Source of the DNA: Carallia brachiata
Taxonomy: Eukaryota > Streptophyta > Magnoliopsida > Malpighiales > Rhizophoraceae
Direction: 5' to 3'
DNA length: 64,000 bases
NCBI GenBank assembly: GCA_021464245.1
Contig: JADCRB010000041.1
Span: forward strand, 2,013,656 to 2,077,655
Shown here: piece by piece, positions 60,901 through 64,000 of the stretch
How positions within the stretch are numbered: the first letter of the stretch is position 1
Layout: every line of letters starts with the position of its first letter
Translations under genes and position numbers: made by a program
Notes under the pieces: generated by a model
Told to the model about the DNA's origin: nothing
The model's database searches: none
Seen by the model: the letters and a program-made list of their open reading frames with translations, nothing else

Positions 60901-61445
60901 TATGTAAGTTTCTTTTTTTTTTTGAGACTTCTTGACTAAAAAAAAAAAAGAGTTCAAATGACTGTATTTATAAATCTGTGACAGTCAACTGTTAACGGTG
61001 AAATGAAACATCTGTTTTTGTAACTTTGACTATACAGTGCAATAGATATAAAGGAACTACTTTTGTTCTTAAAAGGAGTGAAATGAATTAGCCAAGCACT
61101 AACGAAACATCTTTTCTCAATTCTTTTAACCTTCATGATAGAATTGCAAAAAAGTTGAAACAAGATTTCCTGTTCTCATGGTTCCTCAACGAGAAAAAGC
61201 TTTCCATACGGAACATCGAGTCCATAATCACTACCACACGAATTCCCCTTTTTTATGTCCCCATTACCCATTGTTGTCCACTTGCAACTACTGAAAGCTT
61301 GATTAGCAGGACATGTTTGGCCATTGAACTCTCAAAGTTTTGCTTGTGTATATATATCTATTATATTTTTTTTTGGTACATGAAATTGGCAAATAGAGGC
61401 ATTACGTTGCTTCTCCCGCTCAATATGACTAGGCCTCTACACTAA
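57906..61445. other. AT-rich intergenic region, no gene
   Basis: Besides the repeats listed separately, 58565-58750 ends in an A-run and has tRNA-like box matches ('gctgattcagataata', 'gatttcgagtttcag'). Similarly, 60788-60860 has 'tttgactcaaatgataaaac' and 'gagatttaaattttac'; both may be decayed SINEs. No coding exon was found. Confidence 0.4.
59397..59483. repeat. 44-bp tandem duplication
   Basis: 'gttttaatcaattctaacta' followed by 'aaattcaaactt' is repeated at 59397 and 59441 with one small indel. Confidence 0.85.
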
Positions 61446-61620
61446 GCTTAAGGAAGAAAATACTCCAAGACCCAATGCCGATTAAGGGTCACTAGCTACT
61501 GGCCGAGAGGCCAGCGCACATTTATCTCACCTTTGTCACGAGCATTCGAACCTTCGTCGAATAATCATTCCACAGTTGGTTTTGCCAACTAAACTGCGCA
61601 CAAGGTATTTATGTATTTAT
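61446..61620 (-). mobile_element. possible tRNA-derived SINE
   Basis: Read on the minus strand, 'gtttagttggcaaaacc' (A-box-like) is followed about 35 bases later by a good B box, 'ggttcgaatgctcgtgac'. Then comes a GC-richer body with 'gctggcctctcggccagtag', a short hairpin. Neither a terminal A-run nor a TSD could be assigned. Confidence 0.42.
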
Positions 61621-63278
61621 TATCTGAAGTTTAATTTATGTTGTTGAATCTATGCAGTTGAATGTTGATTAATTTCCAAGAGCTTGGAACCCAATCAAAC
61701 CAGCTCCTTCTTCTGATGATCTTAGAGATTTCCATGACAATACTCCTTATAACGAACAGAAAAAACTAATTATTGTAACTAAGACGGTTGATGCATGGAG
61801 AAATTGCCCTCAAGTCAGCCAAGAACTGAGGGCAAGTGTGCAAAGCTGAATACACCATGACAAGTTTGATGGTCAAAACATAACACCTCTTTAATTAGGA
61901 ATGACGTCAACGCTGTATTCAGTGAAAATTTGGTACTTACCTTAGGGTCATTGACCTTCATTCTTACCCCCCCCCACAATAAAACAAAAAAAAAAAGGGA
62001 AAATCGGTACATACCGTAATGCCAAAACTAAAATAGCCTTCTTCTCTCGGAAAAATATGTATTTTACCTCAACACCATAACATGACATGTCCAATAATTA
62101 AGCAAGCGAAAAGCGTTTTTATTTGAGTTTTAATTGACAGGCGTCACGATAGAACAATGTCCTTATTTATTTATTTATTCATTTTTTGGTGAATTTTTGT
62201 GAGTATGCGTATCTCTCCTGTATAATATTTCCATATCTTGATATCCCGTTATGAGAAATACCACGTAAATTGGGTGGGAATGGGAAAAAGTTTACATATG
62301 CATATAACTAAAATAAATGTATAAGATAATAAAAAAGTGTGCATATAATCATTTTAAAAAGTTGTTCTTATATAATTATTAGTTTTTGGTAGGTTTTGAA
62401 ACTAATAATCATTGTTTGACAGAAGAAGTTTATATATGCATTATACTTATCTTATGTACATATGTTAAGTTTTACAACTAAAAAAGAGAAAGGTGCATAT
62501 CTTATGTAGGACTCACTCGTGACGTAAACCTATCTCTTTCTATTGTCTACATGTGGCTATTTATCTGGACTCGTCTGTTAATGCTTAGTTGGTGTACCAA
62601 TTTGTAATATTTAATTTTTTTTAATGAATATCATTTGATATTTATACTTTAATTTTTAGAGTAATACTCATTTATTTTTAAATTTTAATTATATAATAAA
62701 ATAAAATAATTGCTTTGACTACATGGACTGAGAAAATCTCACCATGTAGCCGGTCTAATATGGAATGCATCAAATTGTTTCCTCTGGTGAGTCCACCCAA
62801 TTCATTTTGGGCTTGAGACACCCGTTGATGCTAACATGTGAGTCCTGGGAATTACACAACGACCCACAAATCGATATCTTTGGGTTGCCATGAGAAGCAT
62901 GTCCATTCCCTGAAGCCGCAGCGACTTCATGGCAATTTTTGTTTGTAATTGGGTGCATGCCACAGAAGTAAAATACAAAGACTGCATGGCCTTATGAGGT
63001 AGGCAAATGGCCACCAAAAGTCTATCTCTCTCTCTCTCTCTTGGATTAGTAAGCGGCACAAGTTATTCATATTTCGTTGTTTGGTCCCATTTACACATAT
63101 TTTTAATGGCAACTTGTGGCCAAATGTCACCATCGTACTTTAACACTATATAACTCAGAAGTTGAAAAATCATAAAAAAATTTATTTTTTCTTCTAAGTA
63201 TCTTTGGATTTTATGTTATGCAAAATTTTCGATCCTATCATGTACTGAATTTGATTTAGTAAAAGAGCTTTTATTAGC
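61621..63278. other. intergenic region, no gene
   Basis: AT-rich. Contains a (TTTA)n tract near 62164-62182 and a (TC)n tract at 63025-63041; open frames here are short and unrecognised. Confidence 0.4.
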
Positions 63279-63289
63279 TTAAAACAATG

Positions 63290-63420
63290 GTTTTTTTTTT
63301 TTTGTAAGAGAGGTCATAGCCCATTGTGAAGAGGACAGGGCGAGACTGACGAAAGATCAAACGCCCACGAGGGGCAAGACAGCATTTCCTCTAACCGCTC
63401 GACTAATGTCAAATTCTCAA
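63290..63420 (-). mobile_element. short tRNA-derived SINE with 11-bp target-site duplication
   Basis: On the minus strand the head 'ttagtcgagcggttagagg' is an excellent A box of tRNA-Ser/Leu type. It is followed by 'ttgcccctcgtgggcgtttg' (weak B box) and a terminal A-run, seen as T-run 63291-63303 on the plus strand. The perfect direct repeat TTAAAACAATG flanks it at 63279-63289 and 63421-63431. The element is only about 130 bp. Confidence 0.82.
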
Positions 63421-63431
63421 TTAAAACAATG

Positions 63432-64000
63432 TAGTTGAATAGAATTATGACAAACAGAACAATCAAACTACATATCGACATGTGTAGCCGTTCTACCATA
63501 TTATTAGGACAAAAGGAACATTTGATTGGTTAGCATATTGTATGTGGACCAGTTTTATGTTCTAATTGGATGCAAATATAGCAAATGTCATCATTGATCA
63601 CCAGGCCACCCTCGTCCAAGTTGGACTACTTGTCTCAAGGGAAATGCAGTAGTTTCTGTTTTCCCTTATGAAAGCTGCTTCGACTTCCAATAATGAACGG
63701 ACCACTGTTATCCACTAAAGGGTCATTACACCCAACATAGATTATGGCATCGAAACAGTAAAAATCCACTGCCAAACACGAAGTTCATAACAAGCACTTG
63801 TGCAATAACACTTTGGGAAATTCTCAAATGGTTCGAACAGTAAACACTATCCAAAAGCAGTATTTGTTCCAGACTTCTTAACGAAAATATATACCGCATC
63901 AAGCATCACAATTCATTGCATGTCCACGAGGTAAATGAAACAGTCTACATTGAGCAGATTATAAAGAATATGTTCAGCGGGGAGTTCAGCAAAGGACAAT
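63432..64000. other. window end, no gene recognised
   Basis: Mixed-composition sequence without a frame that I can support. It may belong to a gene or UTR that continues beyond the window. Confidence 0.35.

Noticed and set aside
1..64000. CRISPR arrays, rRNA genes, canonical tRNA genes and known miRNA sequences
   Set aside because: Looked for and not seen; the only tRNA-like boxes belong to SINE-like sequences, and no well-known mature miRNA sequence was recognised.

Overview
This window looks like nuclear DNA of a eudicot plant. It has an AT-rich intergenic background with many poly(A)/poly(T) and GA/CT/TA tracts. Genes are split by GT-AG introns, and every recognisable protein matches a plant family. 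The species cannot be fixed from sequence alone; a woody rosid is plausible, but that is inference.

Eight protein-coding genes are supported, seven of them multi-exon. In order: (1) 1776-3830 (-), an intronless EXO70 exocyst subunit, probably EXO70C-like. (2) 7102-10697 (+), PBS1, the RLCK-VII kinase guarded in plant immunity, five exons, 454 aa. (3) 12956-17264 (+), a glycerophosphodiester phosphodiesterase (GDPD1-like), eight exons, 397 aa. (4) 27478-28656 (+), a NAC transcription factor of the NAC083/VNI2 type, three exons, 257 aa. (5) 33368-35277 (-), a small two-exon gene for an 81-aa protein of unknown function. (6) 40272-43642 (+), mitochondrial pyruvate dehydrogenase E1-beta, 14 exons, 371 aa, with one probable GC-AG intron. 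(7) 47307-about 52480 (+), an At2g33490-like protein with a helical N-terminal half and a proline/serine-rich C-terminal half, ten exons, 3' end uncertain. (8) 53592-55925 (-), a secreted short LRR protein resembling a SERK ectodomain without a kinase, seven exons, 221 aa. There is no operon logic: the genes have separate transcription units, and genes 7 and 8 converge.

The rest is intergenic or intronic DNA seeded with small non-autonomous transposons, several dated by visible target-site duplications (TSDs). They include a Mutator-type MITE (480-958, 10-bp TSD), an Au-like SINE inside PBS1 intron 2 (8449-8607), a palindromic element built of short repeated units (11302-11495) and an inverted-repeat element in GDPD intron 2 (14170-14514). 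There is also a Tourist-like MITE behind GDPD (17581-18073, TTA TSD), a SINE with a 15-of-16 matching TSD (36187-36336), and a minus-strand SINE with an 11-bp TSD (63290-63420). Others are weaker.

The most interesting protein-level observation is in PBS1. The activation-loop protease site, GDK-SHVS in Arabidopsis PBS1, reads GDT-SHVS here, and the SEMPH loop reads STLPH. I found no novel multi-gene system; the strongest leads are this decoy-site variant, the uncharacterised 81-aa gene and the small-transposon content.
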